DNA of 62,210 nt from UBA11524 sp965646445. Lineage in GTDB: Bacteria; Bacillota; Clostridia; Christensenellales; Aristaeellaceae. Positions 34,405-43,342 of this stretch are shown here, piece by piece. The DNA lies in NCBI GenBank assembly GCA_965646445.1, contig CBFFZW010000014.1, positions 1 to 62,210 of the forward strand. The letters are read 5' to 3'. Numbering within the stretch: the stretch's first letter is position 1; each line of letters opens with the position of its first letter. The notes below the pieces were generated by a model that had not been told where the DNA came from, did not search any database, and worked only from the letters and a program-made list of their open reading frames with translations. Both the position numbers and the translations under genes were made by a program.

Positions 34405-35763
34405 TCAAGGCGTCCGTGATGATTGCATGTACCCCGTCGCCACGCCCTCGTAGGCATTGGTGGCCGGGTCAAAGGATTTGCGGGACTGCACGGTGAGGCT
34501 GTCGCCCTTGAAGCACAGCAGCATGTCGATGCCGCAGGGCGCGTTGCCGATGATGAAGCACCGCACCCGCAGCAGGCCCTCCGCCAGCCATCCGCCGGAG
34601 CAGAGCGTGGGCAGGTCAGGCCAGCCGGGGAAGGTATCGACGATATTCTCCCCCACGCCGAAGCGCAGCGGGTTCCTGCCCCAGGCGTTCTCCCAGAGCA
34701 GCTCGTTCCCCCGCAATTCCACGGACTTCAGCCCCAGAGGATTCGGCTCGCTGAAGACGTAGGGGCCCGCCGCCGCCATGGCGAAGGCCGGGTCATGGCC
34801 CAGAGGCTTCGTCTTCAGGGACAGGCGAACCGGGGCCATGTCCTCCATGCCGATGTAGGGATAGATTTCCTCGAAGAAGGCGTCGTAGATGCGCTGCACC
34901 CCCACGGGATCCAGCCGGGTGTCCGCGATGGTGCACAGCAGCGCGTCCTTCTCCGGGCACACCACCGCCAGCTGGCCGCCCAGGCCGTACATGGCCCAGC
35001 CCGCCCGGGTCATCCACACCTGCCAGCCGTAGCCGCTGCTTTCCTCCCGGGGCGCGTTGAGCACGTTGACGCTGTGGCACTTTCCCATCTCCCGGCAGAA
35101 CCAGGCAGGGATCAGCCCGCCGCCGCCCTCCATCACCAGCCGCGTTACCTTATGCAGATCGCGCAGGGACATACACAGCCCCGTACCGCCCTGGCAGGTG
35201 CCGGAGGGGTCGCGGAGCCAGAACTTCTCGTCCGTGGCGCCGATGGGATCGAAGACGCGCTCCTTCAGGAAGTCGATGACCTCCATCCCGCTCAGGCGCG
35301 CCACCAGTGCCGCCAGCACCTGGGAGCAGCCCGTATCATAGTGGAAGACGGTGCCCGGCTCGTGGGTGGGCGTGGCGGTGAAGAAGGGCTTCGTCCAGTT
35401 CTCGTCGACGCCCTCCCGATAGGCGGTGGAGCGGTAGCAGGTGGCCATCCGCAGCATGTCCCGCAGGGTCAGCCGAAGGAGGCGGCCGTCCGGGTTCTCC
35501 GGCAGATAGTCCTGAAAATAATCGACAATATGATCGTCCAGCGCCAGCTTGCCCTCGCCCATCAGGATGCCGATGGCCAGGGCCGTCATGGTCTTGCTGA
35601 CGGAGTACATGCGGTGGAGTTTGCCTTCCTCAAAGGGCGCGTAATACGCCTCCGCCTTGATCTCGCCGCCCACGGAGAGCATGAAGCCGTGCAGGCAGAC
35701 ATCCTCCCGCTCCAGGCGGCTGACGAAATCCTCCACCCGGGTCTTCAGCCGTTGATCGAGCAT
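34405..35763 (-). CDS. Serine hydrolase, class C beta-lactamase-like
   Basis: A 452-residue protein with the SxxK nucleophile motif S54-V-S-K57 (RMYSVSKTMT), a YDTG in the place of YxN, and GLGGQ near 290 for the third motif. This fold covers esterases, peptidases and beta-lactamases. No signal peptide, so cytoplasmic. It is the last gene of the pectin run, 15 bases after the CE8-CE12 gene, which suggests a carbohydrate-ester substrate such as an acyl ester of pectin fragments rather than antibiotic resistance; that is inference. Confidence 0.75.
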   Translation of the reverse strand: MLDQRLKTRVEDFVSRLEREDVCLHGFMLSVGGEIKAEAYYAPFEEGKLHRMYSVSKTMTALAIGILMGEGKLALDDHIVDYFQDYLPENPDGRLLRLTLRDMLRMATCYRSTAYREGVDENWTKPFFTATPTHEPGTVFHYDTGCSQVLAALVARLSGMEVIDFLKERVFDPIGATDEKFWLRDPSGTCQGGTGLCMSLRDLHKVTRLVMEGGGGLIPAWFCREMGKCHSVNVLNAPREESSGYGWQVWMTRAGWAMYGLGGQLAVVCPEKDALLCTIADTRLDPVGVQRIYDAFFEEIYPYIGMEDMAPVRLSLKTKPLGHDPAFAMAAAGPYVFSEPNPLGLKSVELRGNELLWENAWGRNPLRFGVGENIVDTFPGWPDLPTLCSGGWLAEGLLRVRCFIIGNAPCGIDMLLCFKGDSLTVQSRKSFDPATNAYEGVATGYMQSSRTP

Positions 35764-35778
35764 CGCGTGTACCTCCTG

Positions 35779-37395
35779 TTACCTGTCTTCGTCCAGCATC
35801 GCCATGGCCAGACGGGCAAACCGGGCAGCGCCGGTGAAGGACAGGTGCGTATCGTCCTGAATGCCGTCGGGATAGTTGGGATGGCCCTTCTCCTGCCAGT
35901 TGTACAGCGCCTTGGACGCCTCGGGGCCCATGGCCTGCACCATTTCTGCCGTGGCCTTCTCCAGATCCAGCAGGCGCACGCCCCGGTAGTCCGCCAGATC
36001 GCGCATGGCGGCGGGATAATCCCCGTGGGTGTTGGCCAGCTTTCCATCCTCGTCAAAGCAGCGGCGCACCACGGGCGTCACCAGGATGGGCTCGGCGCCC
36101 TGACGGCGGGCCGCGTCGATGTACATGCCCAGGTACTCGGGATACGTCACCCGGGGCACGGTGTGAACCGCCGGATCCTCCGTCTCGTCATTGTGGGCGA
36201 ACTGGATGAACAGCTTATCGCCCCTGCGCAGGCACAGCTCGATGAAGTTCAGCCGCATCTCCGCCACAAAGGACTTGCTGGAGCGGCCGCCGCCCGCGTA
36301 GTTCTCCACAAAGGCATCCTCCGCCATCATGGCCAGGGCCTGTCCCCAGCCCGTCAGCGGCGCGCACGCCGGCGGATAAGGGCACATGGTGGAGTCGCCG
36401 CAGAGGAACCAGGTGGGCGTCCGCTTCCGCGGATCCCAGTGGTCATAGCCGCCGATGACCTCGCTGACGGTGAGCAGTGCGGCTTCCTCGTCCGTCAGGC
36501 GCTTTTGACGGGGATGGCGGGTGGACTGATCCGCCCGCGCGCCGGTGGTGCCGTATTCACCGCAGCGCTCCGTGATGGCCGCGCCGCCTCCCCAGTCCTG
36601 GAAGCCCTCGGGGCTGACGCACTCGTCCATCTCGCAGTGGAGGAACACCGTCCTTGCAAAGGGCCGCCAGGGACGGCCCAGGTATGCCGTGCCGGGCTCG
36701 CATTCGCCGGTAAGCCGGCACCGGTGGAAGACCAGGCCATGGGCCGACTGCTCCGGGGTGTTGGCCGCCGTGTAGAATCCGCCCCGCTCGTTCATGAACA
36801 GTGTGCAGCGCTCAAACCAGCAGCGGTAGGGGCCAAAGATGAAGTCCACGTCGCCCTGAATATAGCAATCCTCAAAATACTGGCGGTTCAGCACCAGCGG
36901 ACAGTCGCCCACGCTGATGACGCCCTCGGGGATCAGCCGGGGCAGGGCGTCCTTGGCCACCTTGGGCATGGTGGGACCGCAGAACAGCGTATCCTGGGAG
37001 GCAATCATCCGCACGTTGCGCCACACACCCCGGTCGCCCGCCGCGTAAACCGCCACGGCCTGACCCACATCCTGGCCGTCCCCCGCGTCGTTGCGGATGG
37101 TGATGTTCTCCACCTCCACATTGCTGCCCGTCACCAGAAAGGTGTAGGACAGGAAGGTACCCTTCTCCTTGCCTTCCTCGTTCAAGTCCTTGGCACAGCC
37201 GCTGTTGGTGATGACGGTACGATCCCGCGCCTCGCCCACAATGCGGATATTGTCCTTGTTGACAATAACCTTCTCATGATACTCATCCATGCGCACCAGC
37301 AGGATCGTTGGCGTCCGGCTGCTCATGGGCACGGCGTCGATGGCCGCCTGGATGGAGGTAAAATCCCCCGTGCCGTCCTTCGCGATAATCACCAT
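35779..37395 (-). CDS. Pectin methylesterase (CE8) fused to rhamnogalacturonan acetylesterase (CE12)
   Basis: A 538-residue bifunctional enzyme. The CE8 beta-helix (about 1-300) has the catalytic Asp135 (SQDTL), Asp184 (GDVDFIFG) and Arg241 (LGRPW), so it should remove methyl esters from galacturonate residues. The CE12 SGNH domain (about 325-538) has GDST (333-336), GGRSSKSF, FAHNDE and DDTHLSFTG, for removal of acetyl groups. No signal peptide is present, unlike most pectinesterases, so it probably acts on imported oligosaccharides. Starts 5 bases after the CE12 gene. Confidence 0.88.
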   Translation of the reverse strand: MVIIAKDGTGDFTSIQAAIDAVPMSSRTPTILLVRMDEYHEKVIVNKDNIRIVGEARDRTVITNSGCAKDLNEEGKEKGTFLSYTFLVTGSNVEVENITIRNDAGDGQDVGQAVAVYAAGDRGVWRNVRMIASQDTLFCGPTMPKVAKDALPRLIPEGVISVGDCPLVLNRQYFEDCYIQGDVDFIFGPYRCWFERCTLFMNERGGFYTAANTPEQSAHGLVFHRCRLTGECEPGTAYLGRPWRPFARTVFLHCEMDECVSPEGFQDWGGGAAITERCGEYGTTGARADQSTRHPRQKRLTDEEAALLTVSEVIGGYDHWDPRKRTPTWFLCGDSTMCPYPPACAPLTGWGQALAMMAEDAFVENYAGGGRSSKSFVAEMRLNFIELCLRRGDKLFIQFAHNDETEDPAVHTVPRVTYPEYLGMYIDAARRQGAEPILVTPVVRRCFDEDGKLANTHGDYPAAMRDLADYRGVRLLDLEKATAEMVQAMGPEASKALYNWQEKGHPNYPDGIQDDTHLSFTGAARFARLAMAMLDEDR

Positions 37396-37399
37396 GGCC

Positions 37400-38053
37400 T
37401 CATTTTCCTCCTATCAGCTTCAGTTCCGCCAGGGCTTCCGCCGTCATGCGGGCATAGACCTCCGCCCCAACATGGCAGGTGTGGGTATCGTCCTTCTGCC
37501 CATCGGGGAAAGCGGGATAAAGCCCCGGCTCCACGTTCATGTACATCCTGGCGCTTTCCGCCTCACCGATGGCGCGGATGTAGGCTGTGCCTTTCTGGTA
37601 AATGTCAATCAGCGGCACGTTCCGCATCATCGCCAGACGGCGGATGGCGTCGGGGTACTCGTCATGACTTTCCAGCAGCCTGCCCTCCCGCCAATAGCAC
37701 CGGGGGATGGGCGTCATCAGCACCGGCACCGCGCCCACTAAACGCGCCGTGTCCACGAAGATGGACAGGTTGCTCACAAAGGACGTGTGCGGGTCGGTGT
37801 GCCGCCAGACCAGGTCGCTGGTATCGTTGTGGGTGAACTGGATCAGCAGCAGATCCCCCGGCTGAATGTCCTTTTCAAGGGCCTGAAGCCGTCCCTCCGA
37901 CAGGAAGGACTTGGTGCTCCGGCCGCCCCGGGCCGCATCCACCACCCGACACCCCGGCAGGAACCCTTCCAGCAGCTGACCCCAGCCGGTGATGGGCGCG
38001 CGCTCCTGGGTGTAAGCCGCCGCCGTGGAATCTCCGCAGACATAAATGGTCAT
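37400..38053 (-). CDS. Rhamnogalacturonan acetylesterase (CE12, SGNH fold)
   Basis: A 217-residue single-domain esterase. Block motifs: GDST (7-10) with Ser9 as nucleophile, GGRSTKSF, FTHNDTSD, and KDDTHTCHVGA with the catalytic Asp/His. It deacetylates pectic (rhamnogalacturonan) fragments. No signal peptide, so cytoplasmic. It parallels the CE12 half of the next gene at low identity, giving two esterases with perhaps different positional preference. Confidence 0.85.
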   Translation of the reverse strand: MTIYVCGDSTAAAYTQERAPITGWGQLLEGFLPGCRVVDAARGGRSTKSFLSEGRLQALEKDIQPGDLLLIQFTHNDTSDLVWRHTDPHTSFVSNLSIFVDTARLVGAVPVLMTPIPRCYWREGRLLESHDEYPDAIRRLAMMRNVPLIDIYQKGTAYIRAIGEAESARMYMNVEPGLYPAFPDGQKDDTHTCHVGAEVYARMTAEALAELKLIGGK

Positions 38054-38093
38054 AACCGACCGCCTCCTTTCCGCCTTCCCCCGGGAAAGCGGA

Positions 38094-40340
38094 TCACTTT
38101 CTTCCTATGCTTTCCGCCGTGACGACGAGGGTCTCCCCGGCCCCATGGGCCATAGCCCGGCCATCCGCCAAATGCAGCACGCCCGCCGCCTTCGCGGTGA
38201 TCTCCGCCTGCCAGGTGTCACCCTCCCAGGCGATGTCGACGGTGTAGCCGCCCCGGGCGCAAAGGCCGCGCACCAGGCCCCTCTCCCACTGAGGCGGGCG
38301 GGCCGGGAGCAGGCGCAGGAAACCCTCATGGCTCTGCAGAAGCATTTCCGCCATGGCCGCCGTGGCGCCGAAGTTGCCGTCAATCTGGAAGGGCGGATGA
38401 TTATCGAAGAGGTTGGGCAGCGTGGAGCGCTTCAGCAGCAGGCGGATGTTCTCCCCGGCCTTGCCGCCGTCCAGCAGCCGGGCCCACAGGCACATGATCC
38501 ACGCCCGGCTCCAGCCGGTATGGCCGCCGCCGTGGCACAGCCGATGCTCCAGGGTTCCCCGGGCCGCCGCGAAGGCCTCCGGCGTGGCGGGGGTAATCTC
38601 GTGGGAGGGATACAGCGCGAACAGGTGCGAGATATGCCGGTGTCCCGGCGCGGCCTCGCCGCACGTCCGCAGCCATTCCTTCACCCGGCCGTCCTCCACC
38701 TGAACGGGGGACAAATCTGCCTTGAAGGCCGTCCATTGGGCAGTATCGGCACCGATGGCCGCGCCGCATTCCTCCAGCGCCGTCATCAGCGCCCAGAGAA
38801 TCTGCCCGTCCATGGCCGCGCAGTTGGTCAGCATGCCATGCACGCCCTCGGGGGTGACGTAGACGTTCTCCGGGGAGGTCGACGGGCTGACCGTCCAGCA
38901 GCCGTCCGCCGTCCTTTCGCAGGTGTCCAGGAAGAAACGGGCGGCGTCCTCCATCAGGCTGTAATGCTCCCGCAGGAAAGCCTTGTCCAGCGTGAAGCGG
39001 TAGTGCTCGGCGATGTGCAGGCACAGCCACGCCGCCCCCATGACCCAGTAAGTGGCGGGGAGGTAGGTATCCTGGGGCGCACAGTCCCCCCAGAGATCGG
39101 TGTTGTGGTGGGCCACCCAGCCGGACGCGCCGTACATTGCGCGAGCCACCTGCTCCCCGTGGGGACGCATGCGGTGCAAATGCTCGAACAGCGGCAGGTG
39201 CATCTCGGACAGGCCGCACACTTCGGCGGGCCAGTAGTTCATTTCGGTGTTGATGTTGATGGTATACTTGCCGTCCCAGGCCGGGCGGAAGTCGTCGTTC
39301 CACACGCCCTGCAGGTTGGCCGGAAGACTTCCCGGCCGGGAGCAGCCCGCCAGCAGATACCGCCCGAAGGCGAAGTAGCAGCTTTCCAGCCCGTTGTCCT
39401 GATGGCCCTGGGCGTACCGGGCCAAGCGGCGGTCGGTGGGCAGGGCATCGAGGGCCGGGTCGCCGTCGATGTCGAGGGTGCAGCGTTCCATGATGGCCCG
39501 GTGCTCCGCGATGTGAGCGGCCCTCACCGCGTCATACCCGGCGGATACGGCGGCATCCAGGCGGCGCAAACATTCCGCCAGCAGGTCCTCCGTGCGGAAG
39601 GACGTGGCCGAGGCCAGGAACAGGTCGCACTTCTCCGGGATCAGCAGGGTGTTGCCAACGACCCGTACACCCTCGCCCACGGCGCGGCACACGGCCATGT
39701 AGCGAACGCCGCCGTCCCCCGTCTGGCCGCTGAGGAGGATGGTCGCGTTGTCAACCCTGTCGATGCGGCCCACATACGGCCCCCGGCGCAGCAGCACCCG
39801 GGCGGGATACCCCTCATGACGCAGGGCAAAAACCTGATGCGGGAAGGACAGCAGGCATTCCCGGCGGACGGCGCGGCCCTTGCGGACATAGGAAACCGTG
39901 TGCAAACCATCCCGGATATCCAGCGCCCGGCGGTAATCGCTGACCTCCCGCTCGTGGCGGGTCATGTCCTGGCCCCGCATGTTCCGCATACCGTGCAGGC
40001 CCTCGGGACGGTCGCCGTCCAGCTGCTGGAGGATCAGGTCGCACAGGGGCTCATAGTGACGCTCGCCGTCCGGCGTGGCCGTCAGGGCGATTTCCGCCAG
40101 ATCCTGGGCCTCTTGCACCCGATCTTCCCGCAGGAGCCCACGGATGACGGGCAGGCTTTCCCGGGCGTCGGGGTTCACCCGATCCCGGAAGCCGCCGTAC
40201 CACACGCTGTCCTCGTTCAGGCTGATCCGTTCCAGCACCGTGCCGCCGAAGACCATCGCGCCCATGCGCCCGTTGCCCAGGGGCAGGGCGATGTTCCAAT
40301 CCTTGGCCGGCGCGTCATACCACAGCTTCATCGATTGCAT
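38094..40340 (-). CDS. GH95 alpha-L-fucosidase / alpha-L-galactosidase
   Basis: A 748-residue glycoside hydrolase of family 95. It begins KLWYDAPAKDWNIALPLGNGRMGAMVFGG and has NINTEMNYWPAEV, SPSTSPENVY, HRHISHLFALYPSHEI and PFQIDGNFG, which carry the residues used in inverting GH95 catalysis. In a pectin locus the target is plausibly alpha-L-fucosyl or L-galactosyl side groups of rhamnogalacturonan II or xyloglucan. No signal peptide. ATG 40340 follows GGAGAAG and lies 5 bases past the GH28 stop. Confidence 0.88.
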   Translation of the reverse strand: MQSMKLWYDAPAKDWNIALPLGNGRMGAMVFGGTVLERISLNEDSVWYGGFRDRVNPDARESLPVIRGLLREDRVQEAQDLAEIALTATPDGERHYEPLCDLILQQLDGDRPEGLHGMRNMRGQDMTRHEREVSDYRRALDIRDGLHTVSYVRKGRAVRRECLLSFPHQVFALRHEGYPARVLLRRGPYVGRIDRVDNATILLSGQTGDGGVRYMAVCRAVGEGVRVVGNTLLIPEKCDLFLASATSFRTEDLLAECLRRLDAAVSAGYDAVRAAHIAEHRAIMERCTLDIDGDPALDALPTDRRLARYAQGHQDNGLESCYFAFGRYLLAGCSRPGSLPANLQGVWNDDFRPAWDGKYTININTEMNYWPAEVCGLSEMHLPLFEHLHRMRPHGEQVARAMYGASGWVAHHNTDLWGDCAPQDTYLPATYWVMGAAWLCLHIAEHYRFTLDKAFLREHYSLMEDAARFFLDTCERTADGCWTVSPSTSPENVYVTPEGVHGMLTNCAAMDGQILWALMTALEECGAAIGADTAQWTAFKADLSPVQVEDGRVKEWLRTCGEAAPGHRHISHLFALYPSHEITPATPEAFAAARGTLEHRLCHGGGHTGWSRAWIMCLWARLLDGGKAGENIRLLLKRSTLPNLFDNHPPFQIDGNFGATAAMAEMLLQSHEGFLRLLPARPPQWERGLVRGLCARGGYTVDIAWEGDTWQAEITAKAAGVLHLADGRAMAHGAGETLVVTAESIGRK

Positions 40341-40344
40341 CAGC

Positions 40345-41604
40345 TCACTTCTCCAGTTCCACGCTGCCGTCAATATCCAGCCATTCACCCTTGACGCCCC
40401 GCACCTTCACGCCGCGCAGATCGACGTTCTTCGCGTTGCGCAGGAAGAAGCCCGCGCCCTGCATCTCCGGGCAGCCCTCCATGGCGGCGGGCCGGTCAGC
40501 CGGGCCGTCCTGCGTCATTTCCACCACCACGTCCTGCATGGTCACGCCCTCCACCGGCATTTCCGCCAGGCCGTAGAAGAAGCCCGCGCAGGCCGTGCAG
40601 CGGCGCGCCCGCACCCCGGTGATGGTCACATCCCGCAGGGCCGGGGTCGTCTCCGCGATGGGATAAGGCGCCTTGTCCCACACATGCTTGAACTTGCCGT
40701 CCGAGCCGCAGAAGTAGTACATGTTGAACACAAAGGGACACATGACCTTCTCCATCACCAAGTTTTCCAGCTGGATGCCTTCCACCGTGCCGCCGCGCCC
40801 GCGCCGGGTCTTGAGGCGGATGCCGCGGTCGGTCTCGTAGAACACGCAGGAGGACACCACCACATTGCGGATGTCGCCGCTCATCTCGCTCCCCAGCACC
40901 ACGCCGCCATGACCGTGCATGAAGTGGCAGTTGGTGATGATGATCCGCTCACAGGGCTGGCGGTCGGGGGTCTTCTCCGTGCCGGACTTGATGGCAATGC
41001 AGTCGTCGCCCACGTCGATGGTGCAGTCGCTGATGCGCACGTCCTGGCAGGCGTCGGGGTTGATGCCGTCGGTATTGGGGGAATCGTAGGGGTTTTTGAT
41101 GTTCAGCCCGCGCACGGTCACGTTGCGGCTGCGCAGGGGATGCACCGTCCACGCGGGGGAATTGATGAGCGTCACGTTTTCCAGCACCACATGGCGGCAG
41201 TTCGCGAAGCACACCAGGTAGGGCCGGGGATAGGGGTTCTGGCCCGCCCGCTGGCGCTCCCACCAGTAGGAGCCCTGGCCGTCCGCCACGCCATAGCCGG
41301 TGATGACGACGTTCTCGGCATCCTGGGCGTAGATGCAGGCCTGATGCACCAGACCCGCGTTGCCCTCGTATTCCAGCTCAATGAGCGGGAAGGCCTTTTC
41401 ATCCTGATGGAAGCGCAGCACGGCGCCGCTTTCGATGTTCAGAGTCATGTTGCTGTCCAGGCGGATGGAGCCGGTGGGATACTCCCCCGCCGGAACGTTC
41501 AGCACGCCGCCGCCCTGCCGCCGCAGATCGTCAATGGCCCGGGCAAAGGCCTCCGTCCAGTCCCCGCCCTGCCGGGATAGCGCCTCATAATCACGAATGT
41601 TCAT
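40345..41604 (-). CDS. GH28 polygalacturonase-family hydrolase
   Basis: A 419-residue right-handed beta-helix enzyme with the four GH28 motifs: NTDGINPD, GDDCIAIKSG, HGHGGVVLGSE and IRLKTRRG. It hydrolyses alpha-linked galacturonate (polygalacturonan, or rhamnogalacturonan/xylogalacturonan). There is no signal peptide, suggesting exo-action on imported oligogalacturonides. SD AAGGAGG is 8 bases before ATG 41604. It follows the binding-protein gene by 13 bases and starts the enzyme part of the operon. Confidence 0.92.
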   Translation of the reverse strand: MNIRDYEALSRQGGDWTEAFARAIDDLRRQGGGVLNVPAGEYPTGSIRLDSNMTLNIESGAVLRFHQDEKAFPLIELEYEGNAGLVHQACIYAQDAENVVITGYGVADGQGSYWWERQRAGQNPYPRPYLVCFANCRHVVLENVTLINSPAWTVHPLRSRNVTVRGLNIKNPYDSPNTDGINPDACQDVRISDCTIDVGDDCIAIKSGTEKTPDRQPCERIIITNCHFMHGHGGVVLGSEMSGDIRNVVVSSCVFYETDRGIRLKTRRGRGGTVEGIQLENLVMEKVMCPFVFNMYYFCGSDGKFKHVWDKAPYPIAETTPALRDVTITGVRARRCTACAGFFYGLAEMPVEGVTMQDVVVEMTQDGPADRPAAMEGCPEMQGAGFFLRNAKNVDLRGVKVRGVKGEWLDIDGSVELEK

Positions 41605-41617
41605 CGGTGATTCCTCC

Positions 41618-43147
41618 TTATTCTCGCGCCTGATAGGCTTCATACTGCCTGCGGTAAATATCGAGGGCCTTGCCCACGCCCATGCGGTCCAGCTGGGCCA
41701 CAAAGGCGTCGAAGTTGCTCAGCGGCTCCTCGCCGGTGATGAATTTCAGCTCCATCTCGGTGATGTAGTTGGTCACATCGTCCATCACGCTGTCGCAAAA
41801 GGCTTTGTCCTCCACACTCATGTTGATGGCCGGGGGATAAATCAGCGCGGTGGAAGCGTCTGCCCAGGTCTTTTCCGCCACCAGCTGATCGTCCGGGTAG
41901 GTAGCCAGCACCACGGATTCACCGTCGTATTTGGGGAAAGCCGTATGACCGATGGCGTAATGGTGGAGCGTCAGGTAGCCGTCCTCCGCCAGGGTCATGG
42001 CCGCGTCCGTCAGCTGCTTCCTTCCGTCCTCCGTCACAATATAGCTTTCGCCCTCGATGCCCCAGGTCAGCAGCGCCGACCCTTCCTCGGAATACATGTA
42101 ATCAATGAACCGTACAGCCGCGGCGGGATCCTTGCAGGCGGAGGTAATCACCGTCACCGGCAGCGCCATATGGCTGGCGGCTTCCGCCCGGGGGGTATAG
42201 CGCACGCCGTCCGCGTTCATCGGCCAAGGCACCGCTGTCAGGCTCGCGCCCGCATCGTTCTCCCGCATCGCAGGCAGGTAATAACGCCAGGCGTTGTCCA
42301 GGCCGGTGAAGGAGCCGGTCAGGCCGTTGACGATGTTCTCCGTTTTCCACTGGTCGGAATGTATGAGGCAGTTGCTGCCCAGCAACCCCTCGGCATACCA
42401 CTTGTTCATCGTTTCCAGGTAGGCCTTGTATTCCTGCTCCATGGGGCCGAAGGCCACGGCGCCGTCGGCCTTGACGCAGAAGGTATTCAACACGCCGAAG
42501 GCCGGGGCAAAGTACGGCAGCCCCCAGCCGTCAAATGGAATCTCGTCCATGAAGCCGTTGCCGTTGGGATCGCGGTTTTTAAAGGCCGTGAGCACCTCGT
42601 ACCAGTCGTCAATGGTGTGCGGCACGGCCAGGCCCAGCTTATCCAGCCAATCCCTGCGCAAGATCAGCCCGGAATAGCTCTTGCGGCAGACGTCCTCCAC
42701 CGTCAGCAGCGGATTGAAAGACGGGAAGTAATACAGCCTGCCCTCCGCCGTCTCAACCTCCCTGCGAAGCTCAGGGCGCTCGGCGTAAATCCGGGTGAGG
42801 TTGGGCGCGTACTGGGCGATCAGCGCCGTCAGGTCGATGACTGTGCCCTCCTCATACATGCGGTCCGTGCTGGCGGAATAGTCCCACATGATAACGTCCG
42901 GCAGCTTGCCGGAGGCAACCATCATTTTGAAGGCATCCTCGCTGTTGTCCGGCGGGGACTGGAACACCACGTCCACCCCGGTGGCGTCCTCGATCCGCTC
43001 AATGCCCTTGAGGCTGTTGTACAGCGCCACATCCTCCGTGCGCAAATACCAGGTGATCTGTACCTTTTCCTCCACCGGCTGACCCTGGCAGCCCGCAAGC
43101 GCCAGACACGCCGCCGTCAGCAGCAAGGCCAGTATTCGCCTCTTCAT
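41618..43147 (-). CDS. Extracellular solute-binding lipoprotein (LplA-like)
   Basis: A 509-residue binding protein with a lipobox (LALAGC, Cys at about 20), so lipid-anchored outside. Family features: DWLDKLGLAVPHTIDDWYEV and the Ca2+-loop-like DPNGNGFMDEIPF. It should capture oligosaccharides for the neighbouring permeases. It is a clear paralogue of the product at 43343, sharing both motifs. ATG 43147 is preferred (GAGAGGGG 9 bases upstream). It has its own promoter, so it and the pectin enzymes behind it can be expressed apart from the transport genes. Confidence 0.88.
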   Translation of the reverse strand: MKRRILALLLTAACLALAGCQGQPVEEKVQITWYLRTEDVALYNSLKGIERIEDATGVDVVFQSPPDNSEDAFKMMVASGKLPDVIMWDYSASTDRMYEEGTVIDLTALIAQYAPNLTRIYAERPELRREVETAEGRLYYFPSFNPLLTVEDVCRKSYSGLILRRDWLDKLGLAVPHTIDDWYEVLTAFKNRDPNGNGFMDEIPFDGWGLPYFAPAFGVLNTFCVKADGAVAFGPMEQEYKAYLETMNKWYAEGLLGSNCLIHSDQWKTENIVNGLTGSFTGLDNAWRYYLPAMRENDAGASLTAVPWPMNADGVRYTPRAEAASHMALPVTVITSACKDPAAAVRFIDYMYSEEGSALLTWGIEGESYIVTEDGRKQLTDAAMTLAEDGYLTLHHYAIGHTAFPKYDGESVVLATYPDDQLVAEKTWADASTALIYPPAINMSVEDKAFCDSVMDDVTNYITEMELKFITGEEPLSNFDAFVAQLDRMGVGKALDIYRRQYEAYQARE

Positions 43148-43174
43148 CCTTTGCACCCCTCTCCTTTGTCCACA

Positions 43175-43224
43175 CCCGTGGTCGTGGCTCCATTATACCA
43201 TGACCACGGGCATGGACAAAAGCC
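43175..43224 (-). promoter_or_regulatory. Promoter with inverted repeat around the -10 box (pectin genes)
   Basis: Minus strand: -10 TATAAT (43192-43197), -35 TTGTCC about 16 bases upstream. The -10 sits in the loop of a 13-base inverted repeat, CCCGTGGTCGTGG (43175-43187) and CCATGACCACGGG (43198-43210), with one mismatch. This arrangement fits an operator where a repressor would cover the -10. Confidence 0.62.
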
Positions 43225-43236
43225 CTTCTAAAATTT

Positions 43237-43268
43237 ATGAGGCTCCTTCCTTAAAATAAACGCCTCAT
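43237..43268. repeat. Inverted repeat upstream of the pectin-gene promoter
   Basis: ATGAGGC (43237-43243) and GCCTCAT (43262-43268), 18 bases apart, located just upstream of the -35 region. Could be an activator site; equally could be chance. Confidence 0.35.
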
Positions 43269-43271
43269 GTG

Positions 43272-43306
43272 TAAAAAGGGGGGCCGCCGGTCGCCCGACG
43301 ACCCCC
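43272..43306 (-). terminator. Terminator after the 43343 binding-protein gene
   Basis: On the minus strand an 11-base-pair GC-rich stem (GGGGGTCGTCG with CGGCGGCCCCC, two G-U pairs) around GGCGAC, followed by TTTTT. It separates the transport genes from the pectin-enzyme transcript. Confidence 0.78.
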
Positions 43307-43342
43307 GTGGGTCTACCTTTTTGCTTCAGCTGATCTCAGCAA

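Noticed and set aside
34405..35763. Beta-lactamase resistance gene
   Set aside because: The SxxK fold is shared with esterases, there is no signal peptide, and it lies in a pectin operon.
34423..37836. A 1137-codon plus-strand open frame opposite the serine hydrolase and pectin esterase genes
   Set aside because: It is rich in His, Gln, Arg and Gly, has no SD and lies antisense to genes with clear catalytic motifs; long antisense frames are common at this GC content.
38046..40394. A 782-codon plus-strand open frame opposite the GH95 gene
   Set aside because: Same reason: antisense shadow without SD or recognisable domains.
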